A DNA stretch of 64,000 nt from Thermovenabulum sp049723235 (GCF_049723235.1 NZ_JBNARB010000007.1:18873-82872); one strand, 5' to 3'; positions 51,000-60,002 are shown, counted from the first letter of the stretch. Notes: generated by a model from the letters alone, not told the origin. Numbers and translations: made by a program.

Positions 51000-52943
51000 T
51001 CATCTCCTTTTGACTTTTTCCAATAAACTCACCACACCGGGAAACAAGTTTAAATCGGTGTGGGGTATAAAACACGCCTTTATGAACTCTTCCATGTAGG
51101 AAGGAAAGGTACTTAATTCGATGTAAGTCATTGAATCGGATATTTCCTTTGCTTTATCCCTTGCCTCCAAAAATAAAAGGCAAAGGTAAGAGCCGATCAA
51201 AGAGGCATTTCCCATATAGTAATATTTACTTTCTTCCACATCGGGTAAAAGACCTATGTTTATTGCATTTCTTATGTGTAGATTACTGCCTACTCCTCCC
51301 GCTATAATTATTTTGTCCACATCCTGCAACGTCAACCCCGCACTGTTTAAAAGCACACTTAAACCCGAATAGACTGCGGCTTTTGCTCTTAAAAGATTAT
51401 CGATATCAATTTCATTTATCGTAATATCCCTTCCATCGTAACTGTCCTTGTCCCGGACAAGGACGTATTCCATTACATCCAGGTCCTCATCGTACCTGAT
51501 CCTATCCGATGGAACCTCCCGGGAAATCTTCCCTTTAGAATCAATTATACCTGAAAGAAACATTTCTGCAATAAGGTCAATCAGTCCCGAACCGCAAACA
51601 CCTTTAGGTTTTTTACCCCCCAGGACATTTATTGAAGGCTCAAAGGTTTCCCTGTCAATTTTAATGCTCTCTATTGCCCCGGGTGCAGCCCTCATCCCGC
51701 AGCTGATCTCCCCTCCTTCAAAAGCGGGCCCTGCCGAGCAAGCACAGGTAAGCAAATAATCCCTGTTCCCCAGTACAATTTCTCCGTTTGTACCCAGATC
51801 CAAAAATAGTATATTTTTATCCTGAGTCCATATACCCGAAGCCAGAATTCCCGAAACAATATCCCCTCCCACATAGCTCGCCACATTGGGCAGGAGTATA
51901 ACTTTTGCTTCGGGGTTCACGTTTATACCCACATCCTTCGCCTTCAGTTCAGGACATTCTTTAAAAACGGGAATATACGGCTCAATTCTTATATTGGCAG
52001 GGTCAATCCCCAGAAAGAGGTGACTCATGGTAGTATTCCCGGCAAACACGCATAAAACTATGTTTTCTTTTTTTATGTTGTTTTTCAGGGTGATTTTATT
52101 AATCAATGGATTTATAGTTCCATCTACTATCGATTTCCTGAGCCTGTCCAACCCTCCTTCCTCACCGGAGTATATTATCCTGCTTATTACATCCCCTCCG
52201 TACTGGATTTGAAGGTTTGCGCTGGAGGCAAAAGCTATTATTTCGCCCGTATTTAAATCCACCAGGTTTACCGCTACCGTAGTAGTACCGATATCCGCAC
52301 ATATACCGTAAATACCATCGGTATAAAAACCGTCCAATCCCAATACTTCGTATGAAGATTTATCTTTCAAAATAAGGCCTCTTACCCTGAAATCTCCTTC
52401 CCTCAATTTTGCCGAAACTTTTTTCATTACATTTAAGGAAAACATCGGGTCATTTATTCCGTACTTTTTCCTGAGTTCTCTTTTTAACCTTTCTAAATCC
52501 GCCACATTATCATCTAAGGTAGGTGGCGGTAATTCCAAATATGCAGAAAAAGCTCCGCTATCTCTTTTAAAACCCTGCTCCATTAGCATTTTACATGCCT
52601 TTTCAATCCTTTCGCTCTTTTCATCTCCCGGCTTTATATCTTCCACGAAAATACCTTCCACAACGTCCACATGCTGTAACTCCACTACCATATCGCCTTC
52701 GACAAAAGTTAGACATGCCAGCCTGATCCCATTTTTTAGCTCTTCCTCTTTTAGTAAAGATGTAAATTCCATTCGATGCTCACCGCTTACTACCCTTACC
52801 CTGCATTTTCCGCAGTTACCCTTTCCTCCGCAGGGTGCATCAATAAATATACCTGCCTTTCTCGCTACTTCCAGCAGGTTCGCACCTTTTTTTACAATTA
52901 TACTTTTTTTTGCAGGATTAAATACTACGGTACATTTTTCCAT
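51000..52943 (-). CDS. RACo-like reductive activator of corrinoid iron-sulfur protein
   Basis: 647 residues. The N-terminal [2Fe-2S] ferredoxin domain has Cys-38, Cys-44, Cys-47 and Cys-77 (APCGGKGNCGKC). After a linker the ASKHA ATPase-like part (DUF4445) begins with GICADIGTTTVAVNLVDL near residue 215, followed by VLCVFAGNTTMSHL, FLDLGTNGEI and IIAGGVGSNLHI. RACo enzymes use ATP to drive an electron onto inactivated Co(II) of the corrinoid protein. Some relatives instead activate O-demethylase corrinoid proteins; none of those are here, while AcsC/AcsD are encoded 8 kb away. First gene of its operon. Confidence 0.85.
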   Translation of the reverse strand: MEKCTVVFNPAKKSIIVKKGANLLEVARKAGIFIDAPCGGKGNCGKCRVRVVSGEHRMEFTSLLKEEELKNGIRLACLTFVEGDMVVELQHVDVVEGIFVEDIKPGDEKSERIEKACKMLMEQGFKRDSGAFSAYLELPPPTLDDNVADLERLKRELRKKYGINDPMFSLNVMKKVSAKLREGDFRVRGLILKDKSSYEVLGLDGFYTDGIYGICADIGTTTVAVNLVDLNTGEIIAFASSANLQIQYGGDVISRIIYSGEEGGLDRLRKSIVDGTINPLINKITLKNNIKKENIVLCVFAGNTTMSHLFLGIDPANIRIEPYIPVFKECPELKAKDVGINVNPEAKVILLPNVASYVGGDIVSGILASGIWTQDKNILFLDLGTNGEIVLGNRDYLLTCACSAGPAFEGGEISCGMRAAPGAIESIKIDRETFEPSINVLGGKKPKGVCGSGLIDLIAEMFLSGIIDSKGKISREVPSDRIRYDEDLDVMEYVLVRDKDSYDGRDITINEIDIDNLLRAKAAVYSGLSVLLNSAGLTLQDVDKIIIAGGVGSNLHIRNAINIGLLPDVEESKYYYMGNASLIGSYLCLLFLEARDKAKEISDSMTYIELSTFPSYMEEFIKACFIPHTDLNLFPGVVSLLEKVKRR

Positions 52944-52981
52944 TTTTTATCACCCATCTTGTGACATATTTCTCATTTTTA

Positions 52982-53123
52982 ATTATAACACAATGTTTGG
53001 CATTTTGTTATTTATTTAACAATATTTATCCACCTTTTATTAAATTATTTAATATAAATTTATCATATTCTTACAGCTATTACCATTTCCCCTTATTTTT
53101 TTTATGGATTTATGCCAAACATT
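52982..53123. promoter_or_regulatory. Shared inverted motif in the divergent RACo/spmA promoters
   Basis: The 12-base sequence ATGCCAAACATT occurs twice in opposite orientation in the 212-base gap: on the minus strand at 52992-53003, four bases before a TATAAT (52982-52987) facing the RACo gene, and on the plus strand at 53112-53123, four bases before CATAAAT facing spmA. Same motif and same distance to the -10 region, so both promoters probably share one regulator. The sequences are seen; the regulator is unknown. The rest of the gap is AT-rich. Confidence 0.5.
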
Positions 53124-53155
53124 TTTCATAAATATATATGAGGGGGTAATTGGCA

Positions 53156-53734
53156 ATGGCGATGAATTTTATATTTTTCTTTTTTGTTTTTACGGGAATT
53201 GTTTTAAGTGCTATCACTGGAAAAACTGATGCGGTCACGCAGGCGGTATTTGAAAGCAGTAAATCCACTGTTGAACTATGTTTTGGGCTAATCGGCAGTA
53301 TCTCTTTCTGGATGGGCCTTATGAAAATCGCAGAAGAATCAGGGCTTATAGAAAAGATAGCTTCTTTTTTTAAACCCGTTATGAAAAAACTTTTTCCCGA
53401 TATACCGTCGAACCATCCCGCTATGGGGGCAATGGCGATGAATTTTGCTGCAAATTTACTGGGCCTCGGGAATGCTGCCACACCCCTGGGTTTAAAAGCC
53501 ATGAAAGAACTTCAAAATTTAAACCCTAAAAAAGACACCGCATCCAACGCCATGTGCACCTTCTTAGTAATAAATACTTCTTCCATTACCCTTATCCCCA
53601 CAACCACCTTAGCTTTAATGAAAGCATCGGGTTCTGACAATCCTTCCGCAATCATAGGTACTACCTTAATGGCCACCCTTTGTTCTACAATCGCGGGGAT
53701 CATCGCTGTAAAAATCCTTGAAAAGTTTTATTAG
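53156..53734 (+). CDS. spmA: Spore maturation protein A
   Basis: 192-residue membrane protein of the nucleoside-recognition (Gate) domain family, about five spans. GLIGSISFWMGLMKIAEE near residue 45 and NHPAMGAMAMNFAANLLGLGNAATPLG near 85 fit SpmA, which with SpmB helps dehydrate the spore core in Bacillus. The start is the ATG at 53156, nine bases after GAGGGGG; an upstream TTG is too close to that site. It pairs with spmB downstream. Confidence 0.9.
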   Translation: MAMNFIFFFFVFTGIVLSAITGKTDAVTQAVFESSKSTVELCFGLIGSISFWMGLMKIAEESGLIEKIASFFKPVMKKLFPDIPSNHPAMGAMAMNFAANLLGLGNAATPLGLKAMKELQNLNPKKDTASNAMCTFLVINTSSITLIPTTTLALMKASGSDNPSAIIGTTLMATLCSTIAGIIAVKILEKFY

Positions 53735-53760
53735 ATACTTTTAACTATGGAGGGATTGTT

Positions 53761-54297
53761 TTGCTTTACCGTTTAATAAATATTCTCTCTCAATGGGCAA
53801 TTCCCATTTTTATCCTTTTTATTATGACTTACGGATACATAAAAAAAATAAAAATATACGAGGTCTTTGTAGAAGGTGCAAAAATAGGTTTTTTTACGTC
53901 TGTAAGAATTATCCCCTATTTAATGGCAGTAATGGTAAGTGTGGGAATATTTAGAGCTTCCGGTGCCATGGATTTGTTCATTTCTTTACTTGCTCCATTA
54001 ACCAGGATTACGGGGATTCCCGCGGAAGTATTGCCAATGGCTATAATCAGGCCTCTTTCCGGTGGAGGAGCCCAGGGTATAATGGTGGAAATTTTTAAAA
54101 CCTACGGGCCGGATTCCTGCTTAGGAAGGATCGCAGCGACAATGAACGGCGCAACCGATACAACCCTTTACATTTTAGCAGTGTACTTTGGATCGGTAGG
54201 TATAAAAAATACGAGGCACGCCCTTCCTGCAGGCCTTTTTGCCGACCTTACTGGCTTTATTGCTTCCGTAATTGCAGTAAAACTTCTTTTAATGTGA
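53761..54297 (+). CDS. spmB: Spore maturation protein B
   Basis: 178-residue partner of SpmA, of the same Gate-domain fold, with about four to five spans and the segments VRIIPYLMAVMVSVGIFRASGAM, RPLSGGGAQGIMVE and MNGATDTTLYILAVYFGSVG. The TTG start follows GGAGGG by seven bases. In some bacteria relatives are thought to be carriers, so a role outside sporulation is possible. Its stop is followed at once by the group II intron fragment. Confidence 0.9.
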   Translation: MLYRLINILSQWAIPIFILFIMTYGYIKKIKIYEVFVEGAKIGFFTSVRIIPYLMAVMVSVGIFRASGAMDLFISLLAPLTRITGIPAEVLPMAIIRPLSGGGAQGIMVEIFKTYGPDSCLGRIAATMNGATDTTLYILAVYFGSVGIKNTRHALPAGLFADLTGFIASVIAVKLLLM

Positions 54298-54304
54298 ACC
54301 ATTT

Positions 54305-54398
54305 AAAATGTGAAGCTCCTTGCCTTCAGCTAACGGTTGGTGCTATCAACCCCCGTAATGGACTTTCACCCTATAGGTTGTAAACATGCCGCGCGCAC
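54305..54398 (-). mobile_element. Group II intron 5' remnant
   Basis: Read on the minus strand from 54398, the sequence begins GTGCGCGCGGCATG and continues with CTATAGGGTGAAAGTCC and then GTTAGCTGAAGGCAAGG. These are the 5' splice-site consensus (GUGCG) and conserved domain I blocks of bacterial group II introns, in the right order. After about 90 bases it stops against the end of spmB: no remaining ribozyme domains, no reverse transcriptase and no domain V are here. It is therefore a dead, truncated copy. Confidence 0.75.
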
Positions 54399-54402
54399 AT
54401 TA

Positions 54403-54436
54403 AAAAGGCTATTGGTTTGGTACCCAACAGCCTTTT
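54403..54436. terminator. Terminator between spmB and the GGT gene
   Basis: A 13-base stem with one A-C mismatch (arms 54403-54415 and 54424-54436) and an eight-base loop, ending AGCCTTTT on the plus strand and AGCCTTTTT on the minus strand. It serves the convergent spmB and gamma-glutamyltransferase-family genes. Confidence 0.85.
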
Positions 54437-54457
54437 CTTATTATAGACCCTTTATCA

Positions 54458-56065
54458 TTAATATACGGCTATATACCCATCCGTTCTCGGTTCTGTCCCA
54501 CCGATGAATACACCGTCGTCAGTCCTCCAAATAATCTGCCCCCTTCCAAAATTTATAGATTCCGTTTCATACACTATATCATGACCTTTTCTTGCAAGGG
54601 CCTGAGCAATATTTGCAGGAAAACCCGGTTCTACCTGGACCGTCTTACCCTTCACCCACTGCCATCTGGGTGCATCGAGAGCATCCTGAGGATTCAGTTT
54701 AAAATCCAGCATGCTTACGAGAATCTGTAAATGTCCCTGCGGCTGCATGAAGCCACCCATCACTCCAAAAGGCCCTACAGCTTTCCCATCCTTTGTTAAA
54801 AACCCCGGGATTATAGTGTGGTAAGGCTTTTTACCGGGAGCTATGCAATTTACATGCTCTTTATCTAAACAGAAATTATTCCCCCGGTTATGCAGGGCAA
54901 TTCCCGTTCCCGGTACCACCAGACCCGAACCAAACCCCATGTAATTGCTCTGAATATATGAAATCATATTTCCCTCTTCGTCGGCCGCTGCTAGGTAAAC
55001 CGTCCCTCCTTTGTTAGGCTCACCGGCAACGGGTACCATCGCTTCATTTCCGATTAATTTTCTCCTCTTTTCCGCATAATCTAAGCTTAATAGATCCTTC
55101 ACGGAAACTTTCATGTACTTAGGATCTGCTATGTGTTTTTGTGCATCGGCAAAGGCAAGTTTTACCGCTTCTATGAGCTTGTGATAGGTTTCTACGGTTT
55201 CCTTTGAATCAAAGCTCATACCGCTCAATATATTTAAAGCTATTAATACCGTGATTCCGTGACCATTTGGAGGAATTTCCCATACATCATAACCCCTGTA
55301 GTTTACACTTACCGGATCTACCCATTCCGGTTCAAAGGATTCCAGGTCTTCCTTCCTTAAAAAACCGCCGAATTTTCTCGAAAAATCGTCAATTTTTTCC
55401 GCTAATTCTCCCCAGTAAAAGGATTCCGCATAAGTTTCCGCTATGGATTCCAAGGTGCGGGCGTGATCTTTTGAACTCCATACCTCTCCAGCTTTTACCG
55501 GTTTTCCGTCAGGGCAAAAGGTATCAAACCAGGGTTTAAATTCCTCTCCTTTCAGCTGAATAAAAGTATCGTAAGCCTTTTTCCATAATTTTGCTACGTT
55601 TACCGATACCGGATGGCCTTCATAGGCATACCGGATTGCCGGTTCCAAAACCTCCTTTAAGCTGAGCTTGCCAAATCTTTTATTAAGTGCTGCCCAGGCC
55701 GCGGGAATTCCCGGAACCGTTACCGGAATAAAGCCGTACTTTGGCATTTCCTTTAATCCCATATCCAATAATTTGTCAGCAGTTATTCCTTTTGGCGCAG
55801 GTCCGCTGGAATTTAATCCGTACATTTTATCCTTATACCATACGATTGCAAAAGCATCGCCTCCGATGCCGTTTCCGGTAGGTTCTACCACGGTTAAACA
55901 TGCTGCCGCCGCAATTGCCGCATCTACCGCATTGCCTCCTTTTTTCATTATTTCTATACCCGCTTGAGCGGCTAAGGGGTGAGAAGTTGCTACCATCCCC
56001 TTTTTTGACAGAACCACATTCCTTCTTGAAGGGTAATTGTACTGCAAAAGATCAAATTCTAACAC
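54458..56065 (-). CDS. Gamma-glutamyltransferase family enzyme, cytoplasmic YwrD type
   Basis: 535-residue Ntn-hydrolase. No signal peptide is present, so it should be intracellular, unlike the classical exported GGT. The self-cleavage and catalytic Thr is probably Thr-355 in NKGGTVYLAAADEEGN, followed by the subfamily block SYIQSNYMGFGSGLVVPGTGI. N-terminal features GGNAVDAAIAAAACLTVVEP fit the large subunit. Members of this branch have been linked to gamma-glutamyl or cephalosporin-type amides, but the natural substrate is unknown. It starts 13 bases after a membrane transporter gene, which may import its substrate. Confidence 0.83.
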   Translation of the reverse strand: MLEFDLLQYNYPSRRNVVLSKKGMVATSHPLAAQAGIEIMKKGGNAVDAAIAAAACLTVVEPTGNGIGGDAFAIVWYKDKMYGLNSSGPAPKGITADKLLDMGLKEMPKYGFIPVTVPGIPAAWAALNKRFGKLSLKEVLEPAIRYAYEGHPVSVNVAKLWKKAYDTFIQLKGEEFKPWFDTFCPDGKPVKAGEVWSSKDHARTLESIAETYAESFYWGELAEKIDDFSRKFGGFLRKEDLESFEPEWVDPVSVNYRGYDVWEIPPNGHGITVLIALNILSGMSFDSKETVETYHKLIEAVKLAFADAQKHIADPKYMKVSVKDLLSLDYAEKRRKLIGNEAMVPVAGEPNKGGTVYLAAADEEGNMISYIQSNYMGFGSGLVVPGTGIALHNRGNNFCLDKEHVNCIAPGKKPYHTIIPGFLTKDGKAVGPFGVMGGFMQPQGHLQILVSMLDFKLNPQDALDAPRWQWVKGKTVQVEPGFPANIAQALARKGHDIVYETESINFGRGQIIWRTDDGVFIGGTEPRTDGYIAVY

Positions 56066-56078
56066 CTGACTACCCCCC

Positions 56079-57245
56079 CTATAAAAATTTTACAAAAATT
56101 CCCGCGATAATAATCGAAATAGTGGTTACTGAGGCAAAACCCGCTACCACATAAGCAGGCATTATCTTCTGAAGTACTAATTCCTTCTCTTCCTGGGTTT
56201 TTGATACAGCAGTAGCTATCTCGTTGGCAATAAGGTAAGTAGCCGGAAAGCCCAGTAATTGAGCCACCGCTATTCCCACTGCTAAATTTCTTGAGCCCAC
56301 AATCTTCCATAAAGGTATAAGGTAAATAAATATGAAAATCCCTATTAAAACAACGGCAAAAACCAGTAAGGTCTGAAAGCTGAGTTTTGCTAAGTCCGCT
56401 ACATTTATTTCCGCAAGTGAGGGAATAATGCTTGCAAAAATGGCCATCTGCAATAGCCCGGCTGAATTGCCCTTCTCAAGGATTTTTGGAGGAACGAGCC
56501 CAAAATATCCCACCAATGCACCTAAAATCAGTGCCCAAATAGAATAATTTACAGGAGTAATACTTTCTAAGAGCCTGGACATCCATGCAAAAAATGCCGT
56601 TACTCCAAGACATGTAAATGGGGTAAAATATTTTTCAAATCTTTCATAAAAAGTTTTCTCCTTTTCTTTTGAAATTTCCTCCTTTTTTATAAATACTTCC
56701 CTTTTAATGCCCATTCTATGTTCATTAAGGATAATATTTGCCTCTTTAAGCCCAAATAAAGATGCGGGTGGTGTTCCCACAAATTTTTGTACCGCATATA
56801 CGATTGCCCCTAAGGCAGCAGCCTGGGAAAACCCTTTTTCCATAGCCCCTTGAGTCATTATTTGAGTAGCTACAATTCCTCCGTTTATAATCGGTATACT
56901 TACAATTGCCGCTTCTCTACCTATTAAAGGCAGAATGATAAATATCGACAAAGCTGCTACTAACATTGCAATAATCGATAATACAACGGTTTTCCATTCC
57001 TTAATCAGCTCTTTAAAGTTTATCATTGTCCCCATGTGAAAAATTATAAAAGGTGAAGCCCATTTTGCAATCTGACTTAATCCAGCCTGGTTAATTATAT
57101 CTTTCGGAATAACGCCTGTCAAAAATCCTGCCAGAAAAAGCATTAAAGCAACAAAAACGGAAGATAGCTTCGCCTTTGTCCAGGCTCCCAATATGTCCCC
57201 AATTGCAAAAACAGCAAGACAGATAAATAATAACTTGAAATTCAT
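56079..57245 (-). CDS. Membrane transporter of uncertain family
   Basis: 388 residues with about ten to eleven spans in two halves, separated by a charged cytoplasmic loop near residues 170-205. The repeated hydrophobic hairpins with conserved Gly (PIINGGIVATQIMTQGA, and VGIAVAQLLGFPATYLI in the second half) recall GltS/CitS-like or 2-keto-3-deoxygluconate-type secondary carriers, but I do not recognise the family for sure. It is co-transcribed with the gamma-glutamyltransferase-family gene, so a gamma-glutamyl or related amino-acid substrate is a guess. Confidence 0.6.
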   Translation of the reverse strand: MNFKLLFICLAVFAIGDILGAWTKAKLSSVFVALMLFLAGFLTGVIPKDIINQAGLSQIAKWASPFIIFHMGTMINFKELIKEWKTVVLSIIAMLVAALSIFIILPLIGREAAIVSIPIINGGIVATQIMTQGAMEKGFSQAAALGAIVYAVQKFVGTPPASLFGLKEANIILNEHRMGIKREVFIKKEEISKEKEKTFYERFEKYFTPFTCLGVTAFFAWMSRLLESITPVNYSIWALILGALVGYFGLVPPKILEKGNSAGLLQMAIFASIIPSLAEINVADLAKLSFQTLLVFAVVLIGIFIFIYLIPLWKIVGSRNLAVGIAVAQLLGFPATYLIANEIATAVSKTQEEKELVLQKIMPAYVVAGFASVTTISIIIAGIFVKFL

Positions 57246-57371
57246 AACGACCCCCCTATGGTTTTTGGTATACTTTTATAAATAGATATTCAAGAATGAG
57301 GATTAATATTCATTAATTGTTTTCGGTTTTGAATAATATTAGTGGTTGAAGAAATTCTTATAATAGTGCAA

Positions 57372-57403
57372 AAAGCTCCTGCGGTTTTGACCGCAGGAGC
57401 TTT
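57372..57403 (-). terminator. Terminator of the acs operon
   Basis: A perfect 14-base, GC-rich stem (arms 57372-57385 and 57390-57403) with a four-base loop. On the minus strand it ends AGGAGCTTTTTGC, 33 bases past the gcvH stop. The gap from here to 57246 holds only AT-rich sequence with an imperfect inverted repeat (TAATATTCA...TGAATAATATTA) before the transporter gene. Confidence 0.93.
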
Positions 57404-57436
57404 ACCGGTAAATATGATAATTTTTTAGTAATTATT

Positions 57437-57814
57437 TTACTCTAATATACTCTCGTAATCATTATAATCCAGTAAATTTTCAATTTCTGCCGGATCTTCA
57501 ATCTTTATTTTGATCATCCATCCTTTTTCATAAGGCGACTCGTTGATAAGTTCGGGACTGTCCGCTAATTCTTCATTGACCTCTATTACTTCGCCGCTAA
57601 GGGGGGCGTAAAGGTCAGAGGCCACCTTACCCGATTCTACGGACCCAAAAATCTCGTTTTGCTTAATGCTGCTTCCCTCCTCGGGAAGGTCCACAAACAG
57701 CACCTCTCCCAATTTATCCTGGGCATAATCGGTAATTCCAATTACCGCTATATCTCCCTCTATTTTTGCCCAGGTGTGTTCTTTGTGGTATTTATAATCC
57801 TGTGGAAAATACAT
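57437..57814 (-). CDS. gcvH: Glycine cleavage system H protein
   Basis: 125-residue lipoyl carrier that shuttles the aminomethyl group of glycine between the P, T and L proteins. The lipoylated residue is Lys-63 in VESGKVASDLYAPLSG; HTWAKIEGDIAVIGITDYAQDKLG at the N terminus is also typical. No gcvP, gcvT or lipoate ligase gene is in the window. It is the last gene of the acs operon, 12 bases after acsB, so it is transcribed with the Wood-Ljungdahl genes. Confidence 0.93.
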   Translation of the reverse strand: MYFPQDYKYHKEHTWAKIEGDIAVIGITDYAQDKLGEVLFVDLPEEGSSIKQNEIFGSVESGKVASDLYAPLSGEVIEVNEELADSPELINESPYEKGWMIKIKIEDPAEIENLLDYNDYESILE

Positions 57815-57826
57815 TTTCTTACCTCC

Positions 57827-59950
57827 TTACATTATTGGATCCATGGTAAGTGCGGGATGGCCCACTCTGGTTAAAAATTCAGTTACCGAATCGGGATCCG
57901 TTCCCACCGTCTCATCGGCAATCATATCGGCGAAATTGTCATAACCCAGTTCTTTTCCTCTTGCGTTTATTTTTTCCCTCAAGGCCTCTTTTAATTCCTT
58001 CGGCATCCATACCAATCTCTTAATCCCGCCCTCAGCAAAAATGAATTTTTTGCTGGTAATAAACTGCCTGCCCAATCCCATGAAGCCGGGTGTCTGCATT
58101 CCACCGCCGGTAGTGGACGCAAGTTCTCCAAAAGTCATCCCAAGAGGCGTCATCCCGGTGTATTCCCTGTTTACTATAATTACCCCATTAGCTTCGGGCA
58201 TAATGCCGCATATACATTCAAAGCATCCGCAGGAGGTCATCGGATTTTCCATTAAAGAATATATACAGATTTCTTTTGTTGCTCCGTGGGATAATTCCTC
58301 CACCGCTTTATTAACGGAATCCCATATACCTTTTACTTCATCCCTTGCAACGCCTTTTACAATAGGCTGACAGGCTCCCGTGGGGTTAATCTCTTTTGTA
58401 GCCTTTGCATCAAGCCAGCTTACCGCCCCGCAGAGTCCAAGTCTTTCAGGTGTTACAACACATACATGGGCGGGGGCAAAGGATTGACAGAGGGTGCAGG
58501 AATAAAATTCATCAACGCTTTCATCGGTCAATCCCGCAAGTCTTGCGTCTCTGGCTTCATAACGGGGTTTTGCCACTTCTTTTGCAAGTTCTTCCACCTT
58601 TTCCCTGTCGGTGATGATGGTCACCTGAACCTTATCGACTATACTTCCGAATTCGTCAAGCATTTTTGCATATAGTACCTCGCCGAGATGATGGAGCCTT
58701 AACCCCGCTTCATAAGAAGATTTACTGATTCTAAGCCACATTATATCCCTTTGACCTATATGCATTACGCCTTCAATGTAATTCAAGAAATAATGAATCC
58801 TTCTTTCAAGAACGGGTTCAAAGTCCTCCTGCATGTTTCTACCCGCTACATCCACCAGAACCGCCAAAGGCAGTTTGCCGCCATCAGGCCCTAAGGTGTC
58901 AATGTCCGGACCTATAACCTCAATTTTATGGTCTTCAATCTCCGCCATTTCTCTTTTTCTTACAAGCTCCCAGGCAGGTGTCCTTCCTCCTCCGAACTCG
59001 GCGTACATGTCTTCCTTTCTTACCCTTTCTCCTTCAAAGGCTGCCGCAAAACCGACGGGGATGGGTATTTCCGTTATTTTTATTTTTATGTTCCTTGCCT
59101 CTAAAGAAGTGGCCACCATTTTATCGTAGTCTTTTTGAACTATTAAATAATGGGGCACTTCCTGAACTTCCTGATCGGTAATAACCGGGAACCCTAAGGC
59201 TATAGCTCCAGCCCCGGCCGATACCACGATCTCGCTCAAGGGGCCTAAAGCGTTTACAAAAGCGGGAACCCTTTCTTTTGTGTATTTTAACAAATCTCCT
59301 ACGTTGCCCGGCTGGACGTTTCCGAAAATTAGGGCTGCCCTTATGGCAACGGTTACTACGTGAATTACTGAAGTGACATCATATCCTAAGGGTATAACCC
59401 TGAGTTCCAGTCCCATTTTTACCTTGGCCTCTATTGCCTGATCGATAATTTTCCCCACCAGGAATACCAGGAGCCCTTTATTCTGATAGCCTTTAATCAC
59501 CTTCCCCGCTTCCTCGGCAGAAGGTGCTTCTCCGATGACCACAGCCACTCCGGGGATATCTCCTGTTACAAGAGGAACGCCAAGGGAGCGAATGATAGCA
59601 TCGGAAATAAATCCCGCACAGGGCTCGGAATAGGGCTTCTCCTGGGTAGCGTATTTGCAAGCCTCTATTATTTCCGCAGAAAGCGCCGTTGCAAGTCCTG
59701 CATTTAATGCTTTTTCTAAGCTCTGCTCCTCTACAATTAGACTTTCTACAATTGAAAGAGCGTCCTTTAAATCTTTAAGAGTACCCAGCTTTTTCCCGGT
59801 AGCTGCGTAAATGGTCGGAAGGCTGTAAGCTGTTTCCGGGAAAGCTACCTTGCCTTCTTCTCCCTTTTTAGAAATTGCGTCTTCCACCACACCTTTAGCC
59901 GCCTCTAAAGCCTGTTTTGAACCGGCAAAAATGATATCAAATAATGTCAT
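57827..59950 (-). CDS. acsB: Acetyl-CoA synthase (CODH/ACS beta subunit)
   Basis: Makes acetyl-CoA from CO, a methyl group on the corrinoid protein and CoA at the nickel-containing A-cluster. The ligands are complete: Cys-485, Cys-488, Cys-497 and Cys-507 (YSCTLCQSFAPAHVC then GLCGAV), plus Cys-574 and Cys-576 in TSCGCFEC. They have the same spacing as Cys-506/509/518/528/595/597 of the Moorella enzyme, with a shift of 21. The 707-residue length is slightly short because the N terminus is trimmed. GGAGGG precedes the ATG. Its place after acsE, away from a CODH gene, is notable. Confidence 0.96.
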   Translation of the reverse strand: MTLFDIIFAGSKQALEAAKGVVEDAISKKGEEGKVAFPETAYSLPTIYAATGKKLGTLKDLKDALSIVESLIVEEQSLEKALNAGLATALSAEIIEACKYATQEKPYSEPCAGFISDAIIRSLGVPLVTGDIPGVAVVIGEAPSAEEAGKVIKGYQNKGLLVFLVGKIIDQAIEAKVKMGLELRVIPLGYDVTSVIHVVTVAIRAALIFGNVQPGNVGDLLKYTKERVPAFVNALGPLSEIVVSAGAGAIALGFPVITDQEVQEVPHYLIVQKDYDKMVATSLEARNIKIKITEIPIPVGFAAAFEGERVRKEDMYAEFGGGRTPAWELVRKREMAEIEDHKIEVIGPDIDTLGPDGGKLPLAVLVDVAGRNMQEDFEPVLERRIHYFLNYIEGVMHIGQRDIMWLRISKSSYEAGLRLHHLGEVLYAKMLDEFGSIVDKVQVTIITDREKVEELAKEVAKPRYEARDARLAGLTDESVDEFYSCTLCQSFAPAHVCVVTPERLGLCGAVSWLDAKATKEINPTGACQPIVKGVARDEVKGIWDSVNKAVEELSHGATKEICIYSLMENPMTSCGCFECICGIMPEANGVIIVNREYTGMTPLGMTFGELASTTGGGMQTPGFMGLGRQFITSKKFIFAEGGIKRLVWMPKELKEALREKINARGKELGYDNFADMIADETVGTDPDSVTEFLTRVGHPALTMDPIM

Positions 59951-60002
59951 AATCTAATCCCTCCAAGGATTTTATATTTGGCCTTCAGGCCATTAATCAT
60001 TT

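Noticed and set aside
52992..53123. Sigma-54 promoters from the TGCCAAA/TTTGGCA elements
   Set aside because: The -24/-12 spacing of TGGCAC-N5-TTGCA is not met, and sigma-A-like -10 boxes fit better.
54301..54400. Small structured RNA or riboswitch after spmB
   Set aside because: The ordered match to the 5' end of group II introns explains it better, and it lies convergent to the adjacent gene rather than in a leader.
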